Shown piece by piece: positions 19,674 to 32,237 of a stretch of 64,000 nucleotides of DNA. Origin of the DNA: Metopolophium dirhodum (Eukaryota > Arthropoda > Insecta > Hemiptera > Aphididae); the NCBI RefSeq assembly GCF_019925205.1, contig NC_083562.1:22630001-22694000 (forward strand). The letters run 5' to 3'. Every line of letters begins with the position of its first letter. Within the stretch, counting starts at the first letter, position 1. Made by a program: the position numbers and the translations under genes. Below the pieces are notes generated by a model. That model did not search any database. It was not told the origin of the DNA and worked only from the letters and a program-made list of their open reading frames with translations.

Positions 19674-22197
19674 CTAGTTTCTGCATCTATAAGTTTTTTT
19701 GTGCATGCACAATAAATATGGCGTCTCAAATGTATCATTGCATAACCGATTTGGGCAAATATAGGGTTTTATTCCCGTATGTGATAGGCAGTGTTAAGCA
19801 AGATAAAACTACAGCGTCTTTATCTCATCTAGATAAATAAAATATTAGGTATCTGATTGTCATCTAAGATAAACTGTATACCTATCTAGATAAATATATC
19901 TAGATAAATCAATAATTTTTAGTTTCGATTGATTTGTTGGTAGTTTGGTACTTTTAATTTTTAACTTTATCTTATCATTGATCAAACAAAATATTATTAC
20001 ACTATTTCTGAATTAAACGTGAATATATTTATTTTTTTCATAGCAGTAATTATATTGATAAACAATCTAATACTATACAATCACAATAACAATATTATAA
20101 TTTATAATAATATAATATTCATACGAATGTGTTTTGTTATTTATTATTACGTTTCTCATGTAATGTTGATTACTATTTTATAGAAATAGTTTCAATGAAA
20201 TAATATCGTTCTTGTCTATTTATATAAAGCTAAATAATATTGTTATTACGTAAAAGTGTAAAACCCTCGTCCAGCAGCGCACATTTTTTCGTCAACTCGT
20301 AATGGAAATATTCTATACTCTATATAGTTATAGTATATTATTAATTATTATAAATTATAGTATAGTATAGTCTTCGGAATTCGGCACTGTCCCGCTAGAC
20401 GTTCACAACTTCACGTTATAATAATAATATTATCTTGATTTGTGGATAGTGAGCCGGTGTCCGGAGAGTAAATCGAACATAAATAGCTCAGAACATAATA
20501 ATATTTGGTATATCTCGAAAACAATAATATTATATTCTTATTTCTTATTCAATTGCTAACGTTCACTCGCAGACCGCAGTCGTCACTCAACGTTGAACTT
20601 TCAACCTTGAACGTATTTATGTATACTTCGGACTTCCATATTAGCTGTAAAGTGTAAACTGTACTGTCAGCTGATTTATTTTAAAATAATTTGTTATGTA
20701 TATTTAAAAAAAATCTTTTTTTTAAATACTTTTTGTTTAATTGATATTTAAAATTATAAATATTATATTTAAACATCATATTAATGGAATTTTGTTTTAG
20801 TTTAAATACCTAGTTATATATTACAATTCCAAAATGTTATTGAAGTTTATCGATAATTAAAAAGTTTGTTTTGATATTGCAATGTTTGGATACATTTAAG
20901 AATGTTTTTACCAATTGTTTTTTTATAATTTATTTCATGTAATTCTATTTTTAAGTGGATGTCATCCTAATGATACTTGCATGCAATTATTATTTATTAA
21001 ATTAGGATAATAATTGTAGGTATAGCGTTTGGAGTTTTGACTTCTTAAAAAATATAATATAAGTTACCAATTAGTGATGATTGAAAAAAATTAATAAGTC
21101 TTACAGTATTTCCATATTCAGTTTGAGTTGAAGTAAAAAAGTAGGTGCGCAGACATAAATCATTGTTTAACAATTAAAATAAGGAATTGCATAGAAAAAT
21201 TTGTTTATTAAAATTAATGGTCATAAAATAGTAAGATACTAAAAGAATTTGTATAAAATAATTAAGCAATATATTTTTTTTTGCGCATTTTAAACAAAAA
21301 AATAAAAATATGTATTATGATATCTAGATAAAAAAAATATGTATCTTTATCTAGATAAAAGTAAAAATGATCATCTGAATCTAAATCTAGATAATTGTTA
21401 ACGAAATTATCTTTATCTTATCTAAATATTATTTTTGTTATCTGGGCTCAACACTGGTGATAGGTTGTCGTGGTGATCTAGTCTTTCTTGGGTGCAATGA
21501 ATTACAATCTTTTCTTCTCTGTGTATAGTATTTAAATGCCTTGTTACACCGTAAGGGGGGCTGAAATTTTTTTGGCATTTATTACAATTATGCCTTGTTT
21601 TCACGTGTGTTATTTGTACATGTCTTCTGAGTGCATCAATTCTACTGGATACCCTATCACACTTTTCACAAGTATGTGTTGGTTCCATATGTTTTGTGAT
21701 ATGTAGGGCAAGCCAACTTTTGTATAGAAATGTTTTCTTACAGATAGCACACTCATATAAGTCTTTTCGTATTTCTTGTATGTTGAATCAATATTGTTGA
21801 TATTGTCATTATCAGCAACATAATCTTCATCATCAGCACCATAATCAGGAGCTTGCACCTTGAATTTGATCATTGATTTTAAAATGGCCTGTGCCTTTAA
21901 TTTCACAGCTGATGCACACACAAGAATCGTTCTCGTTTCCAAAATTAATTATCACCATAGTTAATTGTAATTTCTTCTCCAGGATTGATTTTTCTGAGCG
22001 CTATTATTATAAACATTACAGGAATACACAAAATTATGTATTTAATTATATTTTTTCAATTTTAATTTAATTATTCGGCAATTACCCTTCACAATAGCTG
22101 CTCCGCCTACAGAAACTATAGATGCGTTTGCTTCACAATCATGATTCACAAAAGCGGCTGGCCCCAACCATATCCTAGTTTCATAAGTTTCGTCTGA
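19674..22197 (-). pseudogene. SET domain (Suv4-20-type) plus C2H2 zinc-finger gene, broken
   Basis: Leftward from 22197, after acceptor CACCTCAG, the exon encodes TRIWLGPAAFVNHDCEANAS, the SET core with the NHDC methyl-donor motif. It splices (donor GTAATT, acceptor ATAATAG) to ALRKINPGEEITINYGDN, the second SET motif, then after a one-base frame change to NFGNENDSCVCISCE, a post-SET cysteine cluster. This order is that of Suv4-20 histone H4-K20 methyltransferases. An acidic linker, with two more frame changes, leads to C2H2 fingers: CAICKKTF...H, CEKCDRV...H and CNKCQKNF...H (21750-21530). A hAT element (19789-21456) then interrupts. Beyond it the frame continues as SHTGIKPYICPNRLCN, a classical TGxKP finger linker, to a TAG at 19674. 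The frameshifts and insertion make it a pseudogene here. Upstream exons were not found. Confidence 0.75.
19789..21456. mobile_element. Non-autonomous hAT element with perfect 8-bp target duplication
   Basis: The left end CAGTGTTAAGC is inverted as GCTCAACACTG at the right end. Both flanks are GTGATAGG (19781-19788 and 21457-21464). Subterminal TATCTAGATAAA palindromes cluster at 19840-19912 and 21318-21428, likely transposase binding sites. Length is 1,668 bp with no ORF. It sits in an exon of the SET/zinc-finger pseudogene. Confidence 0.9.
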
Positions 22198-23013
22198 GGT
22201 GAAAGTGTGATCACGGCGGCTGTCATGCAGCAGCGACCGATACGGCGGAGCGAACGTTTCCGATCGTCTCCCGAACTGCGAATCCAGTCACCTGCAGTGT
22301 ACGACAGTCGACAGCGTGAAGAAAGCTGTCCCGCCGGTACCCGCGGAATACCCGGCAGCACGATCTGTCGATCGGCGGAGGTCTGCCTGGAAGAGGACCA
22401 AATGGTGCGTTTGGAAGTCGTTGGTGTACTACATGGCACGCAGGGTTTGCTTCTGTCAAACCTTCGTAGAGTAATAATATGTTCACCAAGTTTTCGACCT
22501 CTCCCCTACCGCCACCGTCCGCCACCCGCCTTAAAGTTTGTAATATTATTGGCCGACCGCCGTCCGTCCGATGTTTTTTCCTCCGCGTTTGCGCCCGTTG
22601 GTGTACGCCGTTTTCCGCTGCACGCGTACCTACTTCGTGTACCGTGCCGCCAAAATTACCATAGTTATCTTGTTTTTGTAAATCAGCATATTTTATAATG
22701 TACCTCGGGGACAGTATGGTAAACACCTCGTGTTCTTGTCCCGGCTGCAATCAGTGTTTTGATTTATTATAGTGAAATCTTCGTTGTCAATACGCATTCG
22801 TGCGTATGCAGGGACAACTTGTCCTTATTGTACTTGTACAAAATTTGTATTAAAATTATATTATAATTACGGACCCTGGTACGATAGCGCCGTGATTGTG
22901 TAAAACGAAATGTGTAGTTCAACTAACCTATAAGAGTCGACCAATTATTTATGTTTATTCGACCGGACTTCGGGCTCTATAGGTTTATGTATATTATTAT
23001 CACAATTCATTGG
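22198..23013. other. GC-richer stretch, no assigned gene
   Basis: 22200-22740 is markedly GC-rich and holds overlapping open frames on both strands (plus 22207-22698, minus 22223-22750). Neither has a motif I recognise. A plus-strand piece reads RSSPELRIQSPAVY, similar to RSSPELSINSPVY of the split exon at 14161. It could be an upstream exon or promoter of the SET gene. Confidence 0.3.
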
Positions 23014-23182
23014 AAATTATGTATTATTATATGAGTCTAAAAAAAAAGTATTATTATATTATGAGACTGCCGTCTAAAAATTACGTATCATTATAAAGAG
23101 ACTACTGTCTAAAAATTGTGTATTATTATTTGAGACTTATTTAAAAAAGTAAAAACTATGTATCATTGTATGAGACTGTTGT
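23014..23182. repeat. Degenerate tandem repeat
   Basis: Four imperfect copies of AATTATGTATTATTATATGAGACT-like sequence start near 23014, 23079, 23115 and 23152, with spacing varying from about 36 to 65 bp. Confidence 0.45.
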
Positions 23183-23589
23183 AAATATATATTTAGCCAT
23201 GAATTTATTATTGTTTTATACATAACAACGCTCAACATAGCAGTATTACCAGACTATCAGGAGAGCTTACATGTGTATTTCCAAACAATTGTATACTGTT
23301 AAAAACAAAATAATAAAATAAATCATCGACATTTTCTGAAAAGACTATCGAACGATTGAGAACGTTATACCTTTTTAGTCTTTTGATTGAGAACACTTAA
23401 AATTAACAAAGAACTTACGGCTGACCCATAAAAAACCCATAAAAGAATACGATTGAGAACGAATTTACGTGCAACGTTGCCATATCATATATTTGGCTAT
23501 TGAAAGATTCATGCCCGTATGCATAAAATAAATATTCTTGAAAAAATTAATAATTATAACCTTTATACAAATATATGGGCACCTATATT

Positions 23590-23880
23590 CTGTTCCTGAC
23601 TCGGCTGGCAGGCGCGCACTCCGGTCCGTCACAGAACACGGGACCGGCCGCATCAAGTACGGCGACTCGTGCGCGCCGTGCCGGTCTGCACGCCGGCCAC
23701 GTCGCGGTATCCACGGAACCGTCCTGGCGGGTACTGGCCATTGGCCACCGCCCGGCGTCGGTGCCGTGTTCTGTTCCTGACTCGGCTGGCGGGCGCCCTT
23801 CATTCCGTCACAGAACACGGGACCGGCCGCATCAAGTACGGCGACTCGTGCGCGCCATGCCTGTTTACATGCCGGCCACG
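23590..23880. repeat. GC-rich direct duplication, 181-bp period
   Basis: CTGTTCCTGACTCGGCTGGC at 23590 recurs at 23771, followed in both by CCGTCACAGAACACGGGACC and CGGCGACTCGTGCGCGCC. The block has no domain that I recognise in any frame and is far more GC-rich than its surroundings. Confidence 0.75.
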
Positions 23881-24042
23881 GACCTACGACGACAGAACAC
23901 AGCTAGTGGACGTGGCTCCATGAGCAGCAGCAGTCAATGCCGCGGGCAGCCAGCGTTATCGCCGCCGTGCGACCACGCGCAATAACCAATCGCAGACAAT
24001 CACGAGCGGCTCCTAAGACTACGCAGCGGGCGAGACCAAGCT

Positions 24043-24078
24043 TATAAATACGAGTGCGGAGCACAAAATCACGGCAGT
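24043..24078 (+). promoter_or_regulatory. TATA-type core promoter candidate
   Basis: TATAAATA at 24043-24050 lies in a GC-rich setting, with an arthropod-like initiator GGCAGTGTG about 30 bases downstream. It lies just after the GC-rich duplication. The transcribed product is unknown. It may belong to a mobile element (for example an LTR) rather than a host gene. Confidence 0.35.
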
Positions 24079-24431
24079 GTGTTTCCACGCACCTATTCTG
24101 CAGCAAGACTCCTCCCCCCTCCCAGGGCAGACTTGCACAGTTTAGACTTTCTTATACACATATATTACGAACCGTACTTAGTATACAATTTTATCTTAGC
24201 AATTAATTGTCGCAGTACCTCGTTATAAATTATAATGTTTATTCTTCATTGAATATTATATGAAAAAATACAAAAAATACAGTCCACTCAAAATTATTTC
24301 CTCGCCGGAACAATTAATATAAACTATATGTAATATTAGTTTTAGTTATAGTATTTGTTATACTTCAATATTTTTTACAAATTATTTATATTGGTAGATC
24401 ATTAGTAATTAATAACATTTTCAGATCATCT

Positions 24432-24594
24432 AGGACCGGCTTAAGCGAAAATAGTGAACTAGGCAAAATCAAATTTTGCCGCCCCTAACAATATAATATT
24501 ATCAGTATTTTGAAAATGCTGCCCTCTTACTAAAGTGCAGCTTAAGTGCCGCCCTAGGCGTGAGCCTATGTCGCCTACCCTTTGAGCCGGGCCT
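24432..24594. mobile_element. Small MITE with AGGMCCGGCTYAA ends
   Basis: AGGACCGGCTTAAG at the left is mirrored by TTTGAGCCGGGCCT at the right, with further inverted matches inside (TTGCCGCCC near the left, GGCGGCAC-type near the right). It is 163 bp with no ORF. No clear target duplication. Confidence 0.5.
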
Positions 24595-27500
24595 GCCCAA
24601 ATCTACTTAACCTAGGGCATAAAAATATAAATTATTCTTAGTACCTTGACTATAACTATCGTAGCTATTTTCAATATTGTTTCTAATCGAGTTTCAATTA
24701 GAATTTTAATAACAACATAATATATTGTTGGATTATTTCAATATCAACAGATTATGGGTGCTTGAATTATCATTCGATTAAATTGGGTAATGTTGGAAAA
24801 AAATAAAATATCGAGCGTTCTCAATCTTGTTACTAAAAAATGCCGTTCTCAATCGTATTTTACCGTCTGAAAATTATGACTTCCCCACCCCCTAACCATG
24901 TGTCTGGAGCCGCCTTGACTATACTCGAATTAATTATATTATTATCTTATGAGTATATAAAATGCGTCATATCTAGGTGCTCACGCTACACAATTATTAT
25001 AGGTAGAAAAATTTGAAATTCTTAACGACGACTGATTCGATTTATTAAAATTAAGTTTGCGCTCTTCTTTGTAATTTTTCACGGTCGTGACATAGTCCCA
25101 GCCGCGCCGTGGAAATTAATATTGTTCGTTCTGACTTTTGAAGAATCCTAATATGTGGTTTTTGCAAACAATCCTATTGCTGTATTCCGCATAAGAAAAT
25201 AAAATACCGCACCAGATGTTTCGTCGAAAAATAACTGTTACTATAGACAGGTCTAGTCAAAATTAATATGTGTAGGTATATTATATTATATTTATTCTTA
25301 GCCATGACTGTGTAGTAGTAAACAATTAGTAGTAGGTATTGTTAAATAATAAAAAATATTTATTAAATTACTTACCTATGTAGTTTTTATTTTTTCAGCG
25401 TAAAAAAAACTCATTATATGGATAACCACGTACAAGGTACGCTTGCATTATTATTTATCAAAGACATGTAAAGAATAAAGTCAAAGTTTTAAAAATAAAA
25501 TGTATATTTCTCATTGGCATGACGTCAGCGTTCTTCCTTCTCGCGCTTGTGGTTCGGTGGCCAATCTTCTCGTGACAACGCGAACAACATTGTGTCTGTG
25601 TGGTCACTGGTCGTGTACCAACTCGTCCATTTCGAGTTCAATTTTACACCTCTGTAAAATGTATCATAAATAAATATATATACAGAGTGGCCTGTGAGGA
25701 TTTACCCATAACGACATCTCCTGAAATACTAATGGATATATCATAATATTCTGGTTTTTACGATTTGCTAATTTGATAATAGTTTCATAATAGGTCGATT
25801 CACTCTAATTTTTAAACTAACGATGCTAAATGTGAACTGCTGATCGTAAATTTGCTATACAAGTCGGAGACAATAAAATGCCCGTGTTACGTTTCACGTC
25901 CTCTTAAATCGTGGTCATGGCGGCAGCGTTCCTGATCTTTCGGAATTCGGTAAAATTTAAATGCCCGCCACATCTTCTAGAATTGCCACCAATAGATAAC
26001 CGTTCTGACTTATCACTAAGATAGTAATAATTGTTATCAAATAAATATCAACATAATAATATTATTTTATTGTTCGCCGACTTTTGAATCATTCGATTAT
26101 TTGAAATTAGAACAGAAATACAGACTACTAACAATTAACATTCATACAGAGTTATTTTCATACATTTTAGTTAAAAATTACAATGCATAAGCGTATTCTT
26201 TTTAGTAAAACATCCAAAGTATCGTCTCGCCACATTACTTTGATTTTCATCTGCAAGTATTATTTTCAAGTTGTACTGATTATATTTTCTTAATAATATT
26301 GGGTCTGTCTAATTTGCTAATTTGTTCACAAACATAGATTTCAAAAAAATGAAAATTGAAGGTAATAATGGCTAAAAATCTTTAAATTAAATAATTAATC
26401 AATTTCTATCTGTCATAGAATCTGCGGTAATCATTTCACAATCACTGATTATTAACAAGGCTCAGTTAATTAGTAGATATCATGGCGAGAGACTGTATCA
26501 AAACATAATCCATACAACTTTGTATGGGATATTGGGATAGAGAAGTAAAATAAACATTATAAAATAAATTTTAATAATTTACAGCAACACTGGTACTACT
26601 TTCAGCAAGACTAGTAAATCATCTAAGAGGTAAAAGTAAAATCATTTAATATAATTCATGAATTAAGTATTTAGATATTTATATAACTTGACTTTTTCAG
26701 AAAATTTTATTTCCTCAACGATGAGTTAGAAGAAAATGAACAGACAAACAAAGGATTTGGAGACGTAACAGTTGATGATTTTAATTCACCCAGAAAAGCC
26801 TTCGAAACTTAATAATGTCTAATTCACACACACTTATGTAAGTAAATTACTCAATTCTCCGATTTTAAATGTTTGGAAAAACCAAAAGATACTTAGTGGT
26901 ATATCGGTTTTAGTTCATACAGTGGATTATACTTATTATGGTTTTCAAAAATGAAATATATGAGGTACCACATACAAGAAACTAGGAAGTCGAGCCAATG
27001 TATTGACAATTTTTCAGACGTTGACTTTCTCAAAGATCATTATGCCGGCTCAGTTCAAGCCATACAATATTGGCGTAAATTATGAAACTTAAAGGTAAGA
27101 ATATTATTATTGATAGGTTTTCATTTTATAGCCATTTTAATGTGCCATTAACTAACATACCCATCTGTTCACGGGACACATTGTATATCTAATTGGGTGC
27201 GTGAACTTATATTTGTATCGAAAGGGCTTAGTCTGTTTAGTCAATATAAATGAATAAATAAATATTTATATGTTACAATCTTAAAATATCCTTAGCTTGC
27301 TTTAAAAGTAAAATACAAATAAATGCTTAGTGCTTCTCTATAAGGTCCCTTAAAAATATTTTTGACAAAATTTGATTTTATTTTTTCGGTATGACTAAAA
27401 AAAAAATATGGATACATGATTTTTTCACCAAATGTTCCAATAAACATTTTCTATACACCATACCATTTTTAAAACTATTTCTTTTTGAGCTAATTATAGG

Positions 27501-28523
27501 GATAAGACATTTTTATTAGTTATGTTATTACAATTAGTGTCAAAAAAAGTTCATTGCTATGTCAAAGAGTTTGAAAATGTAATTCAAGGATCCTTATAGT
27601 TTCTATAATATCTGTTCAAAAATATTAAAGATACTTAGCCACTATTTTTCATAAGCATTTAAAGTTCAAATTTTGACAAAATTTATCAACAATTTGCAAA
27701 TTATTTTGTAGTTAAAAATGTATAAAATGTTCAATATTAGTCAAGGGTTTACATTATTTTAAATTTTTCATAAGTACTGTTCATACTGTACCTACTTGAA
27801 TCTTTTAAAGTATACCGAATGAAATGTTTATGGTAAAAATTAATTCAATTTACTGTTTTACTAAAAGTAGAATAAATTACTTTAACAGCATTACCATAAA
27901 ATATAGGTACTTATATTGTAATATAGGCTGACAGTCTTTGGCTCTTCACTCAGTATCATTTTTCGTATAAAACGATTTTAAATCATTTAATTTAATTTAA
28001 CACGTCCATAATACTGACCCACCAGTCACCACCCACACGACACGTAACGTACAGCAAAGTGGTAACCCGCCTTTTTATTATAATTTTAATTTATAGAATA
28101 TAAGAACCTGGTGAAAATGTGGAATTACATTGAAATTATTAGTTTTCTTTATTTACTGTAATTTTAACAAATCCTATACAATTTCACATATCTAGGGTAT
28201 TTTTTTTTAGAATTAGGTACGCAAAAACTAAAATCGAATTAGTTGAAGATCGATTTTGCGTAAAATTTCTTGATTTTCCTTAATTTTTTTAGTTTTTCCC
28301 TGCAATTTTGACCTCCCCAATGCAACAACTAGAATCACTTGCCCACCAGAAAAGATAATAAAGTTGAAAATCAAAACATTATTTCCACTATTTATCGTGT
28401 ATACAGACACAAAAAAAAATTAAGACAATTTCAAAATCAATACATTCATTGCTGCGCTCAGAATTTAAAATATTATTTATTCAATTAATTTTGTATTCTT
28501 GTTATTGTTTATTTTGTTTTCAG
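24595..28523. other. Long stretch without a supported gene
   Basis: Mostly AT-rich. 25516-25640 is GC-richer with TGACGTCA and GGCCAAT words, a possible regulatory patch. 26584-26632 and 26700-26812 are short open stretches bounded by splice-like signals (KTSKSSKR; DELEENEQTNKGFGDV). They may be upstream exons of the decayed RNR gene or chance. Nothing else was recognised. Confidence 0.35.
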
Positions 28524-29777
28524 TTGACAAAAATAATTTTTGTGGAATCTGTGACTGCCTATAGAGCAAATTTTTATACGGCACTGGAACCTTTATTGAA
28601 AGATAATCCAAGACGTTTTGTCATATTTCCTATTATATATGACGATATTTAGGCCATGTACAAAAAAAAGAAGCTTCTTTTTGAAATGTAGAAGAAGTCA
28701 ATTTGCAAACTGTAAACTCTAGTTCATCAAAGTGACTAAAAGTAATTTTCTAATTAAAGTGGTCTTTTGTTTTTAGGATCTTGAAGATTGGATGAGATTG
28801 ACTGATGAAGAGCGTCTCTTTGTATCCTACGTAATAGCATTTTTACTGTTTAAAATTGCATAGTCAATGAAAAATCTTGTCAAATGATTTTCTCAAGAAG
28901 TTAAAGTAACTGAGGCTAGATGTTTTTGTGGGTTCCAAATAATGATAGAGAATATACATTCAAAAATGTATAGCTTATTAATTGATATATTCAAGACTCA
29001 AAAGAAAAGTACATTTATACATTTTTTGTTTATTTTTATTATCATAATTTCTCTTATTTTTTTTATATACATAGAGACTTTAATTAATGCTTCTAAAACC
29101 ATGCCATGTGTAAAAAAAATGGCAGATTGGGCTCTTAAATGGATTACTGATAGTAAAGCAACTTTTGGCGAAAGGTTAGTGGCATTTGCTGTCGTTAAAG
29201 GTATATTTTTATCTGGAAATGTTCCTTCAATAATATAGTTGAGGAAAAGAGGATTAATGCCAGGTTTAACTTTTATCCACGAGCTGATTTCTAGAGATGA
29301 AGTATGTTAACGTAGGATAATATTATAATGCATATAACATATTTTATTATTTTAATGTTTATTTAGGGTTTACACACCGATTTTGCCTGTCTCTTATTTA
29401 AACATTTAGATCAAAAGCCTCCTCAAGCTGCTATCACACAGATCATTTGTGAAGCCGACTATTGAACAAGATTTGTTGACAGATGCTTTACCAGTTAGAC
29501 ATAGCTGTGAAAAGATGGCCATATTTATTGAATTTGTTGCTGAAAGATTGTTAATAGAATTTGGATGTCCTATAGTACGTACATATTGATCATAGTAAGC
29601 TTAATTTTAGTATATAATTAAATATGTAAATTATATGTTTACAGATCGTCAAATCTGTTCCTATTCATGGAACTTACTTCTCAACAAGAAAAGACAAACT
29701 ACTTTGAAAGAAGACTAAGCGAACACCAATTACCTTCAGTTGCACTGAATCATGTTTTCAAAATTATTTGTCAATGA
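28524..29777 (+). pseudogene. Ribonucleotide reductase small subunit (R2) pseudogene, introns kept
   Basis: Intact RNR R2 makes deoxyribonucleotides using a di-iron tyrosyl radical. Exons seen: 28524-28700 (VESVTAYRANFYTALEPLL, then NPRRFVIFPIIYDDI), about 28777-29010 (LEDWMRLTDEERLFVSYVIA ... VTEARCFCGFQIMIENIHS), about 29075-29300 (MPCVKKMADWALKWITD ... KRGLMPGLTF), about 29368-29575 (GLHTDFACLLFKHLDQKPPQ) and about 29644-29777. Splice borders remain, so this is not a processed copy. It is dead: tryptophan codons became TAG at about 28650 and 29236, several frames shift, and the iron-ligand glutamate in HSEMYS-type sequence is lysine (HSKMYS). It is probably a decayed tandem or segmental duplicate of an active gene elsewhere. 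Confidence 0.85.
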
Positions 29778-31065
29778 CTTATTTATCATTATAAGAAAAC
29801 TTTATTTTTTAATTTTATAATAAAAAAGTAATGTATTTAAAATTTAAATAAATTATACTATCATACTTTTCATATTTGTCGTATTTATAGTTTAATTGTA
29901 ATGTAAAATTTTGAAATATATTACTAATGTGTTGTAATTTATTGTTATACTTCCAGCAGTTATTTGTTCATACTAAATAAGAAATTCTTATTAAGTAAGA
30001 AGAAATAAATTATAATATAATATAAGATGTAACCGTAAGCATATAAAATAATTAAAATTTTTTGTTTTTTATGACTATAGATATAACAGAACTTTAAACC
30101 AAATCTTATGATTAATATGTTGCTTTCAACTTTTGAACTTAAGTTTTACCGCTTTTAATTACATTTTGTAATGATTAGAGCGCAGGTTTGTACGCGTTTG
30201 CATATCTATTCTGGATTATGGTATGATATTCTAAGTAAGCACAGAATTTGACTCATGACCTTAACAATTTAAACTATGAAACTTTTGTGCTGCATAATTC
30301 GACAATTAACTCATTGTTTTTCATTTTAATGACTTATTTTACGATTGTAATTCTCTTTTTTTCTCCTTTTTTTTAGACATTTTTGAATTAATTACTGTAG
30401 CAATATTGACAATTAATTGACTTAAAGAAACATACTTGGGAACACGCATTGTTTTCTTATACCATTTGCTTCTTTTTTCTATATGAGATACAGAAATCTA
30501 ATTTTTATACATACATTAATTGTTTGATGTTATTCTGATTCTAAATAAATCAATTTTTTCTTGCTTTCTTGCTATCATTTCAGTTGTGGCATTTTAATTT
30601 TGAATATGTTTGTTGTGAAATAATGATAAAAAATTTAATTTGAATAATGTTTTATTTGGGTCAAGGGTAGAACAACTGGAAATTGGAATCTTATATGTTA
30701 AATTTTTGAATAAAAATATACATTTTTATGAATTTTTAACTCAAAATAGTTTGCACGTTTTCGTGATTTTTACGAATTTTGTCAAAATTCTAATTTCAGA
30801 CACTCATAAAAAAACTATTGTGGATTTAAACTCATCTTTTTTTATTAATTTCCACTAACAGCAACTCACTAGGAACGTATTGTAGGTATTTACATTTTCA
30901 AGTTATTTGATGGAGCAAAACATTTTTTATCGACATAAATTATTAACGTCGTCGATCAAGAACACTCACGAACTACAGCTAAGGCACTGTAGAGGTATCT
31001 TTAAGGGGCCCTACTGCAGCAAGCTCATACATACGCATAGACCGAGAGAGAGACTCATTGTCATA
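29778..31065. other. No gene seen
   Basis: AT-rich spacer. TTAAGGGGCCCTACTGCAGC at 31001-31020 resembles the end of the TTAA-flanked MITE at 31683, so a fragment of the same family may start here. Confidence 0.4.
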
Positions 31066-31590
31066 TGGTGGTCCTGGAGTGATGAATTTAAACATACTAC
31101 ACTATACCAGCGGGAAAATTGATTTTTCTTTGGGAAATATTTATACATTTTTTATTAATTCTTAAAATGGTTGTACTAATTGGTACAACAATTGCTTTAA
31201 TTTAATTTAATCATATTACAATTAATAAAAAAAAAAAAAATGTTTATAAAATGCATTATTTAGATATGGTGGACCTGGAATTTCGGATTTCGACTAAAAC
31301 AGCGGGAAAATTGATTTTTCGTGGGGAAATATTTAGGTACAAATTCTGAAAATGGTAGTACTAATCGGTACAAAAGTTGATTTAATTTGATTTTAATCAT
31401 AGTACAATAAATGAAAAAAAAATGTTTATAAAATGCATTATTTAGATATGGTGATGCTGGAGTGATGGATTTAGACATACCAGCGGAAAAATGACTTTTC
31501 TTTGGAAAATATTTAGGTACAAATTCTTAAATTGTTGGTACAAATTGGTACAAATTATAGTACAATTAATGGTTAAAAAAAATTCAAAAA
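31066..31590. repeat. Three-copy tandem repeat, about 180-200 bp unit
   Basis: ATATGGTGGxCCTGGA-type starts occur near 31066, 31264 and 31446. Each is followed by CCAGCGGGAAAATTGATTTTTC-like sequence, GGGAAATATTTAGGTAC, and (between copies) AATGTTTATAAAATGCATTATTTAGATATGG. Copies diverge moderately. Non-coding. Confidence 0.8.
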
Positions 31591-31682
31591 TCGAACATTT
31601 GGGTGCCAGGGTAACCCGCCTTTTAAAACTACTAAAAATTACATAAATAATTAGAGTAAGTTTTATTATCATTATAGTTTAA

Positions 31683-32237
31683 GGGGCCTCGCTACTGCCG
31701 TCAATTTTAGCTGAAAAGACCTAAAGTATTGACAAAATTTAAGTTAGTTAACATTGTCCGATTTTTATCCCGAAAAAAATTTGAACTCTCCAGAAAATTG
31801 TCTATAGATTAGATCCTATGAAGCACTTTGTAAAAACTAAATTTTATATTATTGTGAACTGTAATTGAAAACTTGAAAATATGAACTTTTTCGAATCATA
31901 ATTAAAAAACGGAAAATGTTTCGTACGATCTACAGACATTTTTCTGCTGAATTCAAATATTTTTTCAGAATCAAAATCAGAAAACGTTTACTTACTAACT
32001 TTAATTTTGTCAGAACAAATGTATGTTTTTGTAAAATTCTTTTAGGAAAATTAATATGGTTATCGAGTTATTGACACGTGCATGCGCGTACGAGAGAGGT
32101 TTCCGTCGATACCCGTATTTAATTTCATTCACACTAATAACCATTTACAATGTATAGACTATAGACCCCGGGCGTCTATGACAAGATTAGAAATTGCCTA
32201 AATGTTGCCCCTTAGATAATGACTGTAGCGAGGCCTC
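31683..32237. mobile_element. TTAA-flanked MITE (Kolobok or piggyBac-like)
   Basis: The ends GGGGCCTCGCTACTGCCGTC and GACTGTAGCGAGGCCTC are inverted. Both flanks are TTAA (31679-31682 and 32238-32241), the target used by Kolobok and piggyBac superfamilies. GGGG starts favour Kolobok. 555 bp, no ORF. Confidence 0.75.

Noticed and set aside
22207..22750. Long overlapping ORFs on both strands
   Set aside because: They lie in GC-rich DNA where stops are rare, and I see no domain in either. Kept only as an unassigned block.
23465..23985. ORFs in the GC-rich duplication
   Set aside because: Several frames are open at once because of GC content; sequences are low-complexity and unlike known proteins.
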